Numbered from the stretch's first letter, positions 41,510 through 51,394 are shown. The stretch: DNA of 64,000 bases from Chloroflexota bacterium (GCA_013204555.1 JABMNO010000012.1:29893-93892), one strand, 5' to 3'. Notes: generated by a model not told the origin, from the sequence alone. Numbers and translations: made by a program.

Positions 41510-42277
41510 CTACTGGGCAACGTAGCCGCCATCGACCGAAAGCGCTGCTCCGGTGACATAAGAGGCATCATCAGAAGCCAGGAAGAGCGCGGCTTTTGCG
41601 ATCTCTTCGGGTTGTCCGAACCTGCCCATTGGCGTGAGTGACTCCAGGTACGCAAGCGTTTCGGGACTCTCAGAAATACCTTTGGTCAGGTTGGTGTGAA
41701 CGAATCCCGGGCACAGGCAGTTTGTACGAATCCCGTCCGGCGCCAGCTTTGCCCCCGCCTCTCTCGTCAGCTGAACTATTGCGCCTTTTGAGTGGGTGTA
41801 GGGGTCGTAACCATCGGTGATCTTGCTGGGACGGCCTACCAGGCCGTAGATGGAAGAGAGGTTCACCACCGCTCCCCCGCCCGTCTTTTTCATCTCATCC
41901 GTGGCGAACCTCGACATCATCACCGTGCCTCTCAGGTTGATGCCCATCACAAAATCCCACGCCTCATCGAATGTCGCACCTTCCGGTGCGTGCCTTGTGG
42001 CCACACCAGCAGAGTTAATCAGGATATCGACTCGGCCGAATGCTTCGATGGTGGCTGCAACGATGGTTCTGGCTCCTTCAGTATTCGAGACATCTCCGGG
42101 GATCACCGTTGCGGTACCACCAGCGGAAGTGATCCGCTCAGCGGTCTCTGCCGCAGTAGCTTCATTCACATCTGAAACGGCGATTACGGCGCCCTCCTGA
42201 GCGAAGAGGATTGCTGACGCACGGCCAATGCCTGAGCCGCCGCCGGTAATAAGAGCAACTTTATCCTGAAGTTTCAT
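41510..42277 (-). CDS. SDR-family oxidoreductase
   Basis: This protein has 255 residues from ATG 42277. The frame stays open upstream, but the SDR core begins here. T-G-G-G-S-G-I-G (11-18) binds NAD(P), N-S-A-G follows, and the catalytic set is Ser near 141-142 and Tyr160-x-x-x-Lys164. It ends with S-V-D-G-G-Y, typical of classical SDRs such as 3-oxoacyl-ACP reductase or sugar dehydrogenases. It is transcribed with the alpha/beta hydrolase. The divergent RDD gene starts about 110 bases away. Confidence 0.93.
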   Translation of the reverse strand: MKLQDKVALITGGGSGIGRASAILFAQEGAVIAVSDVNEATAAETAERITSAGGTATVIPGDVSNTEGARTIVAATIEAFGRVDILINSAGVATRHAPEGATFDEAWDFVMGINLRGTVMMSRFATDEMKKTGGGAVVNLSSIYGLVGRPSKITDGYDPYTHSKGAIVQLTREAGAKLAPDGIRTNCLCPGFVHTNLTKGISESPETLAYLESLTPMGRFGQPEEIAKAALFLASDDASYVTGAALSVDGGYVAQ

Positions 42278-42388
42278 ATCTGTTCGATGGACCTTTCGCT
42301 GTTTGTTCGCGTTGCGAATCCTACGAGTCGAATTCATCGCAGGTCAATGAATCATCGAACTCAGGACCGAGTATCATTTTCCGCAGAT

Positions 42389-42982
42389 ATGCCACGAAAA
42401 ACCCGATCAGATAAAAGCGCCGGAAAAAGCGGAGACAAGCGCAAGCAGGCCTCCCCTCCGCCGAATACCGCTCCGACCACGATTATCGAACCCGGCCAAC
42501 GCCCGGAGAAGATATATCCGCGGGTGCCCGTCCACCCTCTCCTCCGTTTATACGCATACGCGGTGGACTGGTTCATTGTGGGTATTTTCATATTTATCGG
42601 TCCGGCAGTCACCGGAGGATTGATTTTTAGCGGTCGGGATACCGCTGTCCAGGATATCGTCCTCGGGTTTTCCTTCTGGGTTCTGCCCACCGGTTTCTGG
42701 GGTCAATCTCCGGGGAAGTGGGTCGCTGGAATCATCGTGATTGATCGGGATGGCCGCGTGCCAGGCGTCGCACAAGCTATCCCGCGTGAGATGGTCGGGC
42801 GTGTCGTGTCCATCGCAGCCCTGTTTGTTGGCCTGGCCTGGATGGTAAAGAGCGAAAACCGCCAGGGGTGGCACGACATAATTGCGGGTACCTATGTGGT
42901 CAAAAAGACCGATAGCACCGCGCCCGGCCCATTCAAATATCTTGGCCGCCCCGAACTATTCAAGCGAAGACATCGCAACTGA
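42389..42982 (+). CDS. RDD-family membrane protein
   Basis: This protein has 197 residues from ATG 42389 (an earlier ATG at 42287 is less likely). A basic, Pro-rich cytoplasmic head of about 55 residues precedes the RDD domain: R-L-Y-A-Y-A-V-D-W-F, G-Q-S-P-G-K-W-V-A-G-I-I-V-I-D and a terminal W-H-D-I-I-A-G-T-Y-V-V-K. It has three or four membrane helices. The function of RDD proteins is poorly known; ion transport has been shown for some. It converges with an epimerase gene (13 bases). Confidence 0.85.
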   Translation: MPRKTRSDKSAGKSGDKRKQASPPPNTAPTTIIEPGQRPEKIYPRVPVHPLLRLYAYAVDWFIVGIFIFIGPAVTGGLIFSGRDTAVQDIVLGFSFWVLPTGFWGQSPGKWVAGIIVIDRDGRVPGVAQAIPREMVGRVVSIAALFVGLAWMVKSENRQGWHDIIAGTYVVKKTDSTAPGPFKYLGRPELFKRRHRN

Positions 42983-42994
42983 CGCTTTGCGCGT

Positions 42995-44014
42995 TTAGCC
43001 CCTCAACCAGGCAACGGTCTTGGCCAGACCGTCTTCAAGTGGCGTGTAATTGAGACCCAGCTTCTCAGCGGCCTTCGACCCATCATAAGTTGGGCCAAGG
43101 GTCGATAAATCACTGATCCTCAAGGGCGGTCGTTTTCGGGTGATTGGGGACGTTGCCCTTCCAACTCCAATTGCAGCCTTCACAAGCCAGTTTGGTGCGG
43201 TCCAGCGTGGCTCTGACACGCCTGAAGCCGAACTCAGCACCGAGAGGAACTCCCCGAGGCTCACAGATTGGCCGCAGACGATGTATCGCTCCCCGCTCAC
43301 TCCAGATTCCATCGCCAGGATGTGGGTCGCCGCTACATCACCCAGATATGCCAGCGGGATCATGCGCTCAGGGTACGCCGTGACCTTGAGCCGCCCTTTC
43401 ACGTGCATGCGTATGAGGCGAGAAAAGTAGCGCTCTCTGGGGCCGTAGACGACCGCAGGATTCACCGAGACCACTTCCAGGCCGCGTGATGTGGCGGCCA
43501 GAGCTAGTTCTTCCGAGCTGCGCTTTGACTGCGGATAGCCTGCCATGAGATCGCCGTCGACCGTCGATTCGTCGGCTACCTCACCGCCCTTGCCGCCAAT
43601 AGCAGCAATGCTGCTGGTATGGACTACTCGCCTGACGCCAGCTTGAATCGCCGATTCAATTACATTGCGGGTGCCGCTGACATTAATGTCTTCAAAGTCG
43701 CTAAATCGGTAGTGCAGCGGGCCAACGAACCCAGCACAGTGATAAATGGCGTCGCATCCCTCTACCGCCCGCCGAACCTGCCCCGCCTCGCGCACATCAC
43801 CCTCAAACCACTCGACACTATCACCAAGATACGAGCGGTCGCTGCCCCTTCTTGAAAGTGCCCGTACGGCAGTACCCTGCGCGACAAGCATTCGCGCGAT
43901 TGCACCACCGATTGCCCCGGTCGCGCCTGTAACGAGTACCCGCTGGTCGCTGGCGTGACTGATGTCGTTGTTCGGGCCGCTCAAATGTGAGATGTCATCA
44001 ATTAGTGGTTCCAA
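42995..44014 (-). CDS. NAD-dependent epimerase/dehydratase (extended SDR)
   Basis: This protein has 339 residues from TTG 44014, chosen because CAGGA lies just upstream and a TATTAT -10 lies 16 bases before it. The frame is open to 44113, but that part overlaps the divergent promoter. T-G-A-T-G-A-I-G-G at about 24 binds NAD(P). The active site is T-S-S-I-A-A-I-G and Y-P-Q-S-K. P-A-V-V-Y-G-P-R-E matches sterol dehydrogenase and dihydroflavonol-reductase-like members. Substrate unknown. Divergent with the aminotransferase. Confidence 0.88.
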   Translation of the reverse strand: MEPLIDDISHLSGPNNDISHASDQRVLVTGATGAIGGAIARMLVAQGTAVRALSRRGSDRSYLGDSVEWFEGDVREAGQVRRAVEGCDAIYHCAGFVGPLHYRFSDFEDINVSGTRNVIESAIQAGVRRVVHTSSIAAIGGKGGEVADESTVDGDLMAGYPQSKRSSEELALAATSRGLEVVSVNPAVVYGPRERYFSRLIRMHVKGRLKVTAYPERMIPLAYLGDVAATHILAMESGVSGERYIVCGQSVSLGEFLSVLSSASGVSEPRWTAPNWLVKAAIGVGRATSPITRKRPPLRISDLSTLGPTYDGSKAAEKLGLNYTPLEDGLAKTVAWLRG

Positions 44015-44027
44015 TCCTGAAGGCCCA

Positions 44028-44035
44028 TATAATAC
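44028..44035. promoter_or_regulatory. Back-to-back -10 elements (TATAAT / TATTAT)
   Basis: TATAAT (44028-44033, plus) heads towards the aminotransferase, and the overlapping ATAATA reads TATTAT on the minus strand towards the epimerase. No good -35 is seen for either. The minus-strand message would have a leader of only a few bases. Shared use means the two genes probably compete for polymerase. Confidence 0.5.
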
Positions 44036-44084
44036 GGCGGTTTTCGCACAGTTTTTTACCTTTGGCCACCAAGCACATCCACGG

Positions 44085-45281
44085 ATGGAGATTCTGTTGG
44101 GCATTTCTAACAATATTCGAGCTCAGATTCAGGAGAGTTCCTGGATCCGACGCATGTTTGAAGAGGCGGCAGCGCTATCCGCGGTTCACGGCGCAGAGAA
44201 CGTGTTCGACCTCTCGCTTGGCAATCCCCTTCTGGAGCCGCCGCCTGAGTTCCGCGACGAACTGCTTCGGATCGCGAATGATGAGACGCCCGGCACCCAC
44301 CGTTACATGCCCAATGGCGGCTTCCCGGACACGCGGGCAGCCGTTGCGCTAGGACTGGCGGTCGAGACAGGCCTGTCGTTTGAAGGCACCGATCTCATCA
44401 TGACGTGTGGTGCTGGAGCTGCTCTCAACGTGACGTTCCGGGCGATTCTTGATCCGGGCGATGAGGTGGTTCTCATTGCGCCATTCTTCGGTGAATACAC
44501 CTTTTACGTGACCAACCAGGGTGGCGCACCGGTTGTTGCTACATCGCACAACGACTTCCAGCCCAATATGGAGTCGATAAAAGCCGCGATCACAGATCGC
44601 ACCCGGGCGGTGCTCATCAACTCGCCGAACAATCCCTCAGGCGTCATCTATTCGGAAGCAACGCTGGTATCGCTCGCAAACGTGATTCAGGAAGCAGAGG
44701 CGCAGTTTGGCACAGAGATATTCCTGATCAGCGACGAGCCATACCGCAAGCTCATGTACACAAATGACCCTTATCCGTTTGTGTTCGGCCACCACGAGCG
44801 AACGATCGTTGTGACATCTCACTCCAAAGACCTGGGACTGGCTGGCGAGCGCATTGGCTACATCGCCGTGAATCCCGGCTACGAAGAACGCGGTGAATTC
44901 ATTAGCGCGGTGACCACTGCCAATCGCACACTCGGATTCGTCAATGCACCTGCAATCATGCAGCGCATCGTTGCCAAGCTTCAAGACGTGACCGTTGACG
45001 TTAGTGAATACCGCCGCAAGCGCGACTTCATCTACCCAGCGCTCACGAAGATGGGGTACGAGGCCATGGAACCGCAAGGCGCGTTCTTCATGTTCCCGCG
45101 CTCACCCCTGCCCGACGATCAGGAGTTCATCCGTCTGCTGCACTCGAAGTTGGTGCTGACGGTCCCTGGCGTCGGTTTCGGAACTCCGGGGTACTTCAGG
45201 CTGTCCTTCTGCGTTGAAGACCGCGTGCTGGAAGGCTCGCTGCCAGGGTTTGAGGCGGCGCTGGCGGAGGCGCGGGGTTAG
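44085..45281 (+). CDS. Class I/II aminotransferase
   Basis: This protein has 398 residues from ATG 44085; TTG 44097, preceded by GGAG, is an alternative. Fold type I PLP enzyme with substrate loop L-S-L-G-N-P, N-S-P-N-N-P-S-G (Asn contact), S-D-E-P-Y and the PLP lysine Lys248 in S-H-S-K-D-L-G-L-A-G-E-R-I-G-Y. A closing Arg sits in F-R-L-S-F-C. This fits the aspartate/aromatic-type aminotransferases of group I-gamma. No pathway neighbour identifies the amino donor. Confidence 0.92.
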   Translation: MEILLGISNNIRAQIQESSWIRRMFEEAAALSAVHGAENVFDLSLGNPLLEPPPEFRDELLRIANDETPGTHRYMPNGGFPDTRAAVALGLAVETGLSFEGTDLIMTCGAGAALNVTFRAILDPGDEVVLIAPFFGEYTFYVTNQGGAPVVATSHNDFQPNMESIKAAITDRTRAVLINSPNNPSGVIYSEATLVSLANVIQEAEAQFGTEIFLISDEPYRKLMYTNDPYPFVFGHHERTIVVTSHSKDLGLAGERIGYIAVNPGYEERGEFISAVTTANRTLGFVNAPAIMQRIVAKLQDVTVDVSEYRRKRDFIYPALTKMGYEAMEPQGAFFMFPRSPLPDDQEFIRLLHSKLVLTVPGVGFGTPGYFRLSFCVEDRVLEGSLPGFEAALAEARG

Positions 45282-45293
45282 CGCACATCGAGG

Positions 45294-46423
45294 TCAAATC
45301 GGCTCCCCGGAACTCAAAGCGACCCAGTACGCAACATGAAGGGCAGAACCTGACGACCGAGCAAGTTTCACGTAGTGGTCGATTGCTCCGTACTCGTAGA
45401 TTGATGAGATGACCACCAAGTCACCACTCAGTATTACTTCCCCATTAACAGTCAAATTACTACCAGATCGGATGGGGTCGCTGCTCAGATACCTACCGTA
45501 TCGCCCCCTCATTGAGGCCATGAAATCATCGACCGCACCCGGATAGAGATTGAATTCTGAGGGGGTTGGTTGCCGGAACCCCGAAACTACGCCAATCACT
45601 TGTATGGGATGTGTCGCGGGAGACTTCGATAGAAATTCGTCGGCATCCCATTCGGCTAGAGCGGGAAGAATATTTTTCTCAATGAACTCGAACTGCTCTT
45701 GTTGTGTTGCTACTTTTGGCACCTGAATTGGTGTAAACGCCCCAAAAGGAGTAAATATGATAGGCCCTGTACTGTCCGGTTCCATCGCCCATATGGTCGC
45801 AAAGCAAAGAACAAAGAACAGTAACGAAGCGAACAGATACCCCCGCAATGTGGCCGTAATTGCACCGTTCTCCATGCCAACAAAACGCATCTCTTTGCCA
45901 TCATTATTAATCGCAGAATCGCCGTCACTCCGGATTACTCTTCCTACCGTGGTCTTTCCCGCTAGATCACCTAACCGTTGTCGGTTGTCGGTTGTGGCAA
46001 TGAATGCGAGCCCAAGCAAATAGAAAAAGGGCAATCCATCGATGAGTCTCAAAATGTTTCTAAAGATGATGCCTTGAACTCGCTCAGCATTATCGCCAAT
46101 GTGGACCACCCTTAGGCCTAGTATCGCCTTACCTGGTGTTGTGCCGGTCAAGAGCTCAAATACGAAGTAATAGAGGATTACCAGGCCGAGGAAAATGAAA
46201 AAGTCTCACCACCGAGATTTGCACTCGCCCCGGGTCCAGCCGTGCGCCAGCTACCTCCGAATCGGGCAGCAACTATGAAGAGAACAATGAGAGGAATCAG
46301 GTCCAATAGACCTGCAACAATCCTTCGAGCGCCAACGGGATATTGAACTACGAAGGCCGGTTTATCAGCGTCTCGGTGCTCATCCCAGACATCTGCGGGC
46401 GGTCGATACCCTGGATCTTGCAT
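45294..46423 (-). pseudogene. RDD-family membrane protein gene interrupted by a frameshift
   Basis: Two frames join into one RDD protein. The upstream part (46423-46178) carries the RDD start (Y-P-V-G-A-R-R-I-V-A-G-L-L-D), then runs out of frame after T-F. Restoring one base in the five-A run at 46198-46202 (T5 in the coding strand) continues it as F-I-F-L-G-L-V-I-L-Y-Y-F, then G-T-T-P-G-K-A-I-L-G-L-R-V-V and R-Q-R-L-G-D-L-A-G. After the RDD domain come another helix and an extracytoplasmic domain of about 140 residues. The shift could be a true mutation, slippage-based control, or a homopolymer sequencing error. Everything else is intact, which favours a recent or artefactual change. Confidence 0.82.
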
Positions 46424-46548
46424 TCCACGCGATCTCCATACTCAATCTGTTGCAAAGTACTCAGAAGTTTGTCGCAAAGGCAACGTTACCAAAATATTGC
46501 GAGGTATTCAGATATAAGACGGAATGCTGCGGCTGTGAGCATCTGGCG

Positions 46549-47646
46549 CTACGGCAGCGGCTCCTTCAGCCCTGATCCCGTCAGCGGTATCAACACCTCA
46601 TCGCCGGCTCCAATTACGCCGTTAGCGATCAACGCTTCCAGGCCAACGAACGCGGCCGCTGAGGTGGCTTCAGCGAATATGCCTGAGGTTGAAGCGAGGC
46701 GGCGTTGCCATGCGAGGATTTCGTCTTCGCCCACAGCAACTCCGCTGCCGTAGGAGCAGCGAACGAATTCAACGATCTCGTTGAGCCGGGGCGGTCTCGT
46801 AACGGAGATTCCGCTGGCTACTGAGGTTGCCGATGTATCGGGCGTCCATGCATCACCGTTCAGTAGGGCGACGATCGGCTGTATTGCCGATGCCTGAACC
46901 GCGTGGAGCTTTGGTAGAGCGTGGATTACACCCGATTCGCGCATTTCGGAGTAGCCCTTGAACGCGCCACCAATGAGTGAGCCGTTGCCGACGGGAAAAA
47001 CGATGTGATCGACATTGACCGCGGCACTGGTGCGAACTTCGTAGGCAAACGCTTTCATTCCCTCCATGAAGTACGGACTCAGGTTGTGCGAGAGCCAGGG
47101 GAGGCCGCGCTCTTCCACAAAAGCTACTGCGGCGTCTGTGGACGCCTGTCGTGGGCCATCGATCTCATGAAGTTCTGCGCCGAAGACCCTGATCTGATCT
47201 TTCTTCCCCTGCCCTGCCGATGCCGGGGCGAATACGTGCGCATTGAGTCCCGCTGTGGCCGCGTAGGCTGACAGAGACGCGCCAGCGTTCCCAGAGGAAT
47301 CCTCTATGAAATCTGTGACGCCGTGCTCTTTGGCCATCGAAATAAGTACGGCGGAACCTCTGTCTTTGAACGACCCGGTGGGAGCAAGAAACTCCAGTTT
47401 CACCCAGAGTCTTTTTACCCCAAGTTCCGCTGCGAGGTGGGGTAACTCAACAAGCGGTGTACCGCCCTCACCGAGCGTGGTCAACGCATCTGGATCTCCG
47501 AGCGGCAGTCTGGGGGACCTCCCGTCCGGGGATTCTGTATACGTGACCGTCAGCGGAGCGGCGCACTTGTCACAGGCGAGTAGAGATATCGACGGTTCGT
47601 GCCGGTGCTGACACGATGTGCACGTCAGTACGTAGTTCCCGCTCAT
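46549..47646 (-). CDS. Threonine synthase-like PLP enzyme
   Basis: This protein has 365 residues from ATG 47646, fixed by an ATGA overlap with the upstream gamma-glutamyltransferase stop. An N-terminal zinc ribbon (Cys9-x-x-Cys12, Cys25-x-x-Cys28) precedes a fold type II PLP core with Lys94 in T-G-S-F-K-D-R-G, D-S-S-G-N-A-G and the phosphate loop V-G-N-G-S-L-I-G-G. This fits ThrC, which makes threonine from phosphohomoserine, but coupling to a gamma-glutamyltransferase is unusual for ThrC, so a related beta-elimination or replacement enzyme is possible. Confidence 0.85.
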   Translation of the reverse strand: MSGNYVLTCTSCQHRHEPSISLLACDKCAAPLTVTYTESPDGRSPRLPLGDPDALTTLGEGGTPLVELPHLAAELGVKRLWVKLEFLAPTGSFKDRGSAVLISMAKEHGVTDFIEDSSGNAGASLSAYAATAGLNAHVFAPASAGQGKKDQIRVFGAELHEIDGPRQASTDAAVAFVEERGLPWLSHNLSPYFMEGMKAFAYEVRTSAAVNVDHIVFPVGNGSLIGGAFKGYSEMRESGVIHALPKLHAVQASAIQPIVALLNGDAWTPDTSATSVASGISVTRPPRLNEIVEFVRCSYGSGVAVGEDEILAWQRRLASTSGIFAEATSAAAFVGLEALIANGVIGAGDEVLIPLTGSGLKEPLP

Positions 47647-49352
47647 CCTGCCAGTGACCCCCAACCCGAGCCTGGACGGGCGTCTCCACCACCGATGCCG
47701 ATTGCTGTGCCATCAGCCCGCCAACATCCGCCGCCTTCCATCACGCCGGATGATTGATCGAACGTGATTCCGTTCATTCCGCCGGCGATCCGGGGAGCGC
47801 TGCACATGATGTGTCCTCTGCTTGCTAGATCATCGAATACGGCATGCGGAAACGTCATCTCCAACTCCAACTCCTGCCCTTGAGTCCAGACGCGAGGGGC
47901 TTCGACGGCCTCCTGAATGGACATCCCGTGGTCGATGACATTAACGATGGCCTGGCAGACCGTTGGGAATATCCACTTCGCACCCGGCGTCCCGATGGCC
48001 ATGAACGGCTTCCCATCTTTGGTGACGATGGTGGGAGACATGCTGCTCAGAGGCCGCTTGCGCGGGGCGACTGAGTTGGTGTGGCCGGGATGCGGATCAA
48101 ACAAAGACATGTTGTTGTTCAAGAGTATTCCGGTTCCCGGGACGGTTACCTTGCTGCCGAAGGTGTCATTGATGGTCTGTGTCATGGAGACAACGTTGCC
48201 CTGCGCGTCAGCGATGTTCAGATGTGTCGTGTGCGAACCTTCACCGGATTGTGGTGAACCGGCCGCGTAGTCCCCTGCCCTCGCCATATCGATCTCAGCG
48301 CGACGTTCGGCCGCATATGACTTCGATACCAGCCATTCAACCGGAATCTCACCGGCGTCGGGGTCACCCATGTGCTCGAAACGGTCCGCAAAGGCGATGC
48401 GCAACGCCTCGGCTGTCAGGTGGACGGCGTCGGCACTGCCAAACCCCATCGCGCCGAGGTCCCACGCCTCAAGGATATTTAGCATCTGAATGATGTGCGT
48501 GCCGCCCGCGCTGGTTGGTGGAACGGCAAGAATCTCATGCCCGCGGTACGTTCCGCGAACTACTTCTCGCCGCCTGGTCTCGTAATTCGCGAGGTCGTTC
48601 ACGCTCAAGATGCCACCGTTGCGCTGAACGTCATCGACGATGGTCTGCGCGAGTGAGCCGGTGTACATCACCTCAGCGCCCTCCGCGACGATCGTTCGAA
48701 GCGACTCGGCGTAGTCTCGCCGGACGATCAGTTCACCGACCACCGGTACGTTTCCGTCCGGTAGGAATACGTCTGCCGTGGCCTCAAACGCTCGCATATC
48801 GTTGGCGTTCTTCTCGATCGTTTCGACTAGGTATCGAGTGGTGGGGAAACCGTTCTCGGCCAGCGATATCGCTGGCCGCATGACCGTCTCAAGATCAAGA
48901 GTGCCCCATCCCTCCAGCGCCTCAACCCACGCCTTCAGGTTGCCGGGGGTTGCAACCGACAGGTAGCCGAGGTCGTTCTTGCGGTCGACTGCCTTCATGT
49001 ACCAGGGCCAGTCATCTGCAACGGGTGTGTAGAGATCGGGCGTCGCTGCGCCGGGTGAAGTCGCGTAGTTGTCGATCACTACGGACTCACCAGATGCGAG
49101 CAGGATATTGATGAACCCGGCGCCGAACGGGCCAACCATCGCTGGCTCGCAGACGCTCAGGGCAAATACCGAAGCAATCGCTGCGTCAATCGCATTACCG
49201 CCCATAGCCATAATATGCGCACCAGCGGAGGATCCCAACGGGTGGTTCGTGACGACCATCCCAAGCGTTCCGAACGCGGGCTGTTTGAACGTATCGAACC
49301 CGACTGACGATTTGTCTCGCCAGCCAGTACCGCTATTTGCCGTTGTTACCAC
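47643..49352 (-). CDS. Gamma-glutamyltransferase family protein
   Basis: This 569-residue Ntn hydrolase normally self-cleaves before a Thr. Here H-T-T-H-L-N has Thr375 as the likely nucleophile, followed by D-A-Q-G-N-V-V-S-M-T-Q-T-I-N and the P-L-S-S-M-S-P-T loop. The N-terminus has H-P-L-G-S-S-A-G and G-G-N-A-I-D-A-A-I-A. No signal peptide is seen, unlike secreted GGT, so it may act in the cytoplasm on gamma-glutamyl compounds or be an acylase-like member. It is coupled to the PLP enzyme by ATGA. Confidence 0.9.
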   Translation of the reverse strand: MVTTANSGTGWRDKSSVGFDTFKQPAFGTLGMVVTNHPLGSSAGAHIMAMGGNAIDAAIASVFALSVCEPAMVGPFGAGFINILLASGESVVIDNYATSPGAATPDLYTPVADDWPWYMKAVDRKNDLGYLSVATPGNLKAWVEALEGWGTLDLETVMRPAISLAENGFPTTRYLVETIEKNANDMRAFEATADVFLPDGNVPVVGELIVRRDYAESLRTIVAEGAEVMYTGSLAQTIVDDVQRNGGILSVNDLANYETRRREVVRGTYRGHEILAVPPTSAGGTHIIQMLNILEAWDLGAMGFGSADAVHLTAEALRIAFADRFEHMGDPDAGEIPVEWLVSKSYAAERRAEIDMARAGDYAAGSPQSGEGSHTTHLNIADAQGNVVSMTQTINDTFGSKVTVPGTGILLNNNMSLFDPHPGHTNSVAPRKRPLSSMSPTIVTKDGKPFMAIGTPGAKWIFPTVCQAIVNVIDHGMSIQEAVEAPRVWTQGQELELEMTFPHAVFDDLASRGHIMCSAPRIAGGMNGITFDQSSGVMEGGGCWRADGTAIGIGGGDARPGSGWGSLAG

Positions 49353-49500
49353 TGCTGATTACTCATCCTGAGATTCCGATCTACGAACTTACTTGAGCCG
49401 GGATATTGTCGATGATGTCTACTGGGCGTACCGTACAGCGGCTAAAGGCAGCCGTCACCACCAGCCGCTCTAATACCTCTTATACATAGGGACACATGAA

Positions 49501-50223
49501 ATGAAAGTGCGAGAGAACCGAATCCTCAAGGCCATGCGAGAAGGTCGCAAGGCGTACGGATACAATCTGGTGTTCCCATCCCCCTGGGTGGTGGAGGTAC
49601 TTGGGTATGAGGATTTCGACTTCGTCTGGATAGACGGCGAACACGGCCCGTGGGGTCTAGACCAGGTAGAAGAGGTGTGCCGGGTTGCTGCACAGGTTGG
49701 AATCACGCCGGTTGCAAGAGTGCCCGACATTGGCTCAAGCACTATCCTTCGGTACCTGGATCGCGGAGTTCAGGGCGTGATGGGACCGCACATCGCCACA
49801 AAAGCGGACGCTGAGCAGCTTGTGAGTGCGTGCTATTTTGGGCCAGACGGCGACCGCTCATTCGGTGGAAACCGTGGTACGGACTACGATTTCATTCCAT
49901 CTGATGAGAAGGTTCAGTACTACAAAGATTCGAACGCCAATATGCTTGTTGGCGCGCTTCTTGAGGATAAAGCCGTCATTGAAGAGTTGGACGGAATTCT
50001 TGAGGTCAAGGGCATCGACTACATGAGCATTGGTCACAATGACTTCGCTCAGTCAATTGGCTATCCGGGGGATTCGGACAATCCGGAGGTTCAGGACCAG
50101 ATGAATCTTATTTATGATCGAATACGAGCAGCAGGCGGCAAAGTTGCCGCAGACATAATGGTCACGGACTGGGTCCACGCCATGCTGCGTCGCGGTGGAC
50201 AGGAAATCCTCAAAACCAAGTAA
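49501..50223 (+). CDS. HpcH/HpaI-family aldolase
   Basis: This 240-residue TIM-barrel class II aldolase has marks D-F-V-W-I-D-G-E-H-G-P, A-R-V-P, the G-x-M-G-P-H segment and a metal-binding Glu/Asp pair. Family members split 4-hydroxy-2-oxo acids into pyruvate and an aldehyde. The window's other 2-hydroxyacid enzymes fit such products. The usual glycine-rich G-V-(M/V)-x-P motif reads V-M-G-P-H-I here. The next gene is a zinc dehydrogenase 30 bases downstream, probably in the same operon. Confidence 0.88.
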   Translation: MKVRENRILKAMREGRKAYGYNLVFPSPWVVEVLGYEDFDFVWIDGEHGPWGLDQVEEVCRVAAQVGITPVARVPDIGSSTILRYLDRGVQGVMGPHIATKADAEQLVSACYFGPDGDRSFGGNRGTDYDFIPSDEKVQYYKDSNANMLVGALLEDKAVIEELDGILEVKGIDYMSIGHNDFAQSIGYPGDSDNPEVQDQMNLIYDRIRAAGGKVAADIMVTDWVHAMLRRGGQEILKTK

Positions 50224-50253
50224 ACAGCCGGAAATCTGGCGGGAGAGGTTGAT

Positions 50254-51372
50254 ATGACGACTGGAATTTCAGCGGTCTGGCACGACTCTGATCAGACGTT
50301 CGAACTGCGTGAATTACCTGTTCCAGAGGTTGAGCCCGGCGGAGTGAGCATCAGGGTGCTGCGCACGAGTGTTTGCGGCTCAGACCTGCACATCTGGCGC
50401 GGTGACGGCATCGCCAAAGACGCGCCACCACGTGATCCGTTCGTATTTGGCCACGAGATGATGGGTGAGGTTGCAGCGCTGGGCAAAGGCGTAGACACCG
50501 ACTCGCTGCGGCGTCCCCTCAAGGAAGGCGACCGAGTCGTCTTCTCGTATTTCTTCCCGTGCATGAAGTGCTACAACTGCATCCGCGGCGAGATGGGGGC
50601 CTGCAAGTTCCGGATGGGACGCAAGCCGCTTGATGAGTACCCGTACTGCAACGGCGGGTTCGCGCAGTACTACTACCTTCGCCCGCAGCAGAACTTCTTG
50701 TTCAAGTTGCCCGACGATGTTTCAGACGAAGAAGCCGCTCCCATCAACTGCGCACTCGCGCAGGTGATCGACGCGCTCCACGTTGGGCGCGTGAAGTTCG
50801 GCGACAACGTCGTTGTTCAAGGCGCGGGCGGGCTTGGCGTGAATGCAATGGCAGTGGCCCGTGACATGGGCGCCAACAAGGTGATCGCAATTGATGGGCA
50901 GCCGGCACGGCTCGATCTCGCCATGCGCTCAGGCGCCACCGACACCATTAACATCAACGACTTTCCAACGCCAGAAGCCCGTATCGAAGCGGTGATGGAA
51001 CTTACCGACGGCATCGGCGCTGATATCGCCATTGAGCTCGTCGGTTTCCCTGCAGCGGTTGAGGAAGGCGTGCAGATGGTCCGGCAGCGTGGCACGTACC
51101 TTGAGGTTGGCCACATCTCGCCCCACTCATACGCCTCGATTGACGTCCAGCAGATCGTCTCCAAGCAGATCCGCCTGTTTGGGATTCAGCACTATGACCC
51201 GTGGATCCTCCCTGCAGCAATCGAATTCCTTCGCCGCAATCGCGATCGGTACGCCGTCTGTGACGTCGTGTCAGACGTCTTCCCGATGACGCAGATTGGC
51301 GAGGCGTTCGCCAAGGCTGAATGGCAAGGCCAGGCGTCCAACAAGATCACGCGAGCGGTTATCGCTCCTTAA
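50254..51372 (+). CDS. Zinc-dependent alcohol/polyol dehydrogenase
   Basis: This 372-residue MDR protein has catalytic zinc ligands in V-C-G-S-D-L-H and F-G-H-E-M-M, and structural zinc cysteines in P-C-M-K-C-Y-N-C-I-R-G-E-M-G-A-C. The NAD-binding G-A-G-G-L-G-V-N-A is followed by I-A-I-D-G. This is like sorbitol, threonine or L-idonate dehydrogenases. It sits between an aldolase and GlcD, so an oxidation step towards a 2-hydroxyacid is plausible. Confidence 0.92.
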   Translation: MTTGISAVWHDSDQTFELRELPVPEVEPGGVSIRVLRTSVCGSDLHIWRGDGIAKDAPPRDPFVFGHEMMGEVAALGKGVDTDSLRRPLKEGDRVVFSYFFPCMKCYNCIRGEMGACKFRMGRKPLDEYPYCNGGFAQYYYLRPQQNFLFKLPDDVSDEEAAPINCALAQVIDALHVGRVKFGDNVVVQGAGGLGVNAMAVARDMGANKVIAIDGQPARLDLAMRSGATDTININDFPTPEARIEAVMELTDGIGADIAIELVGFPAAVEEGVQMVRQRGTYLEVGHISPHSYASIDVQQIVSKQIRLFGIQHYDPWILPAAIEFLRRNRDRYAVCDVVSDVFPMTQIGEAFAKAEWQGQASNKITRAVIAP

Positions 51373-51394
51373 AGTCCGGTAGACCGAGCAAAAA

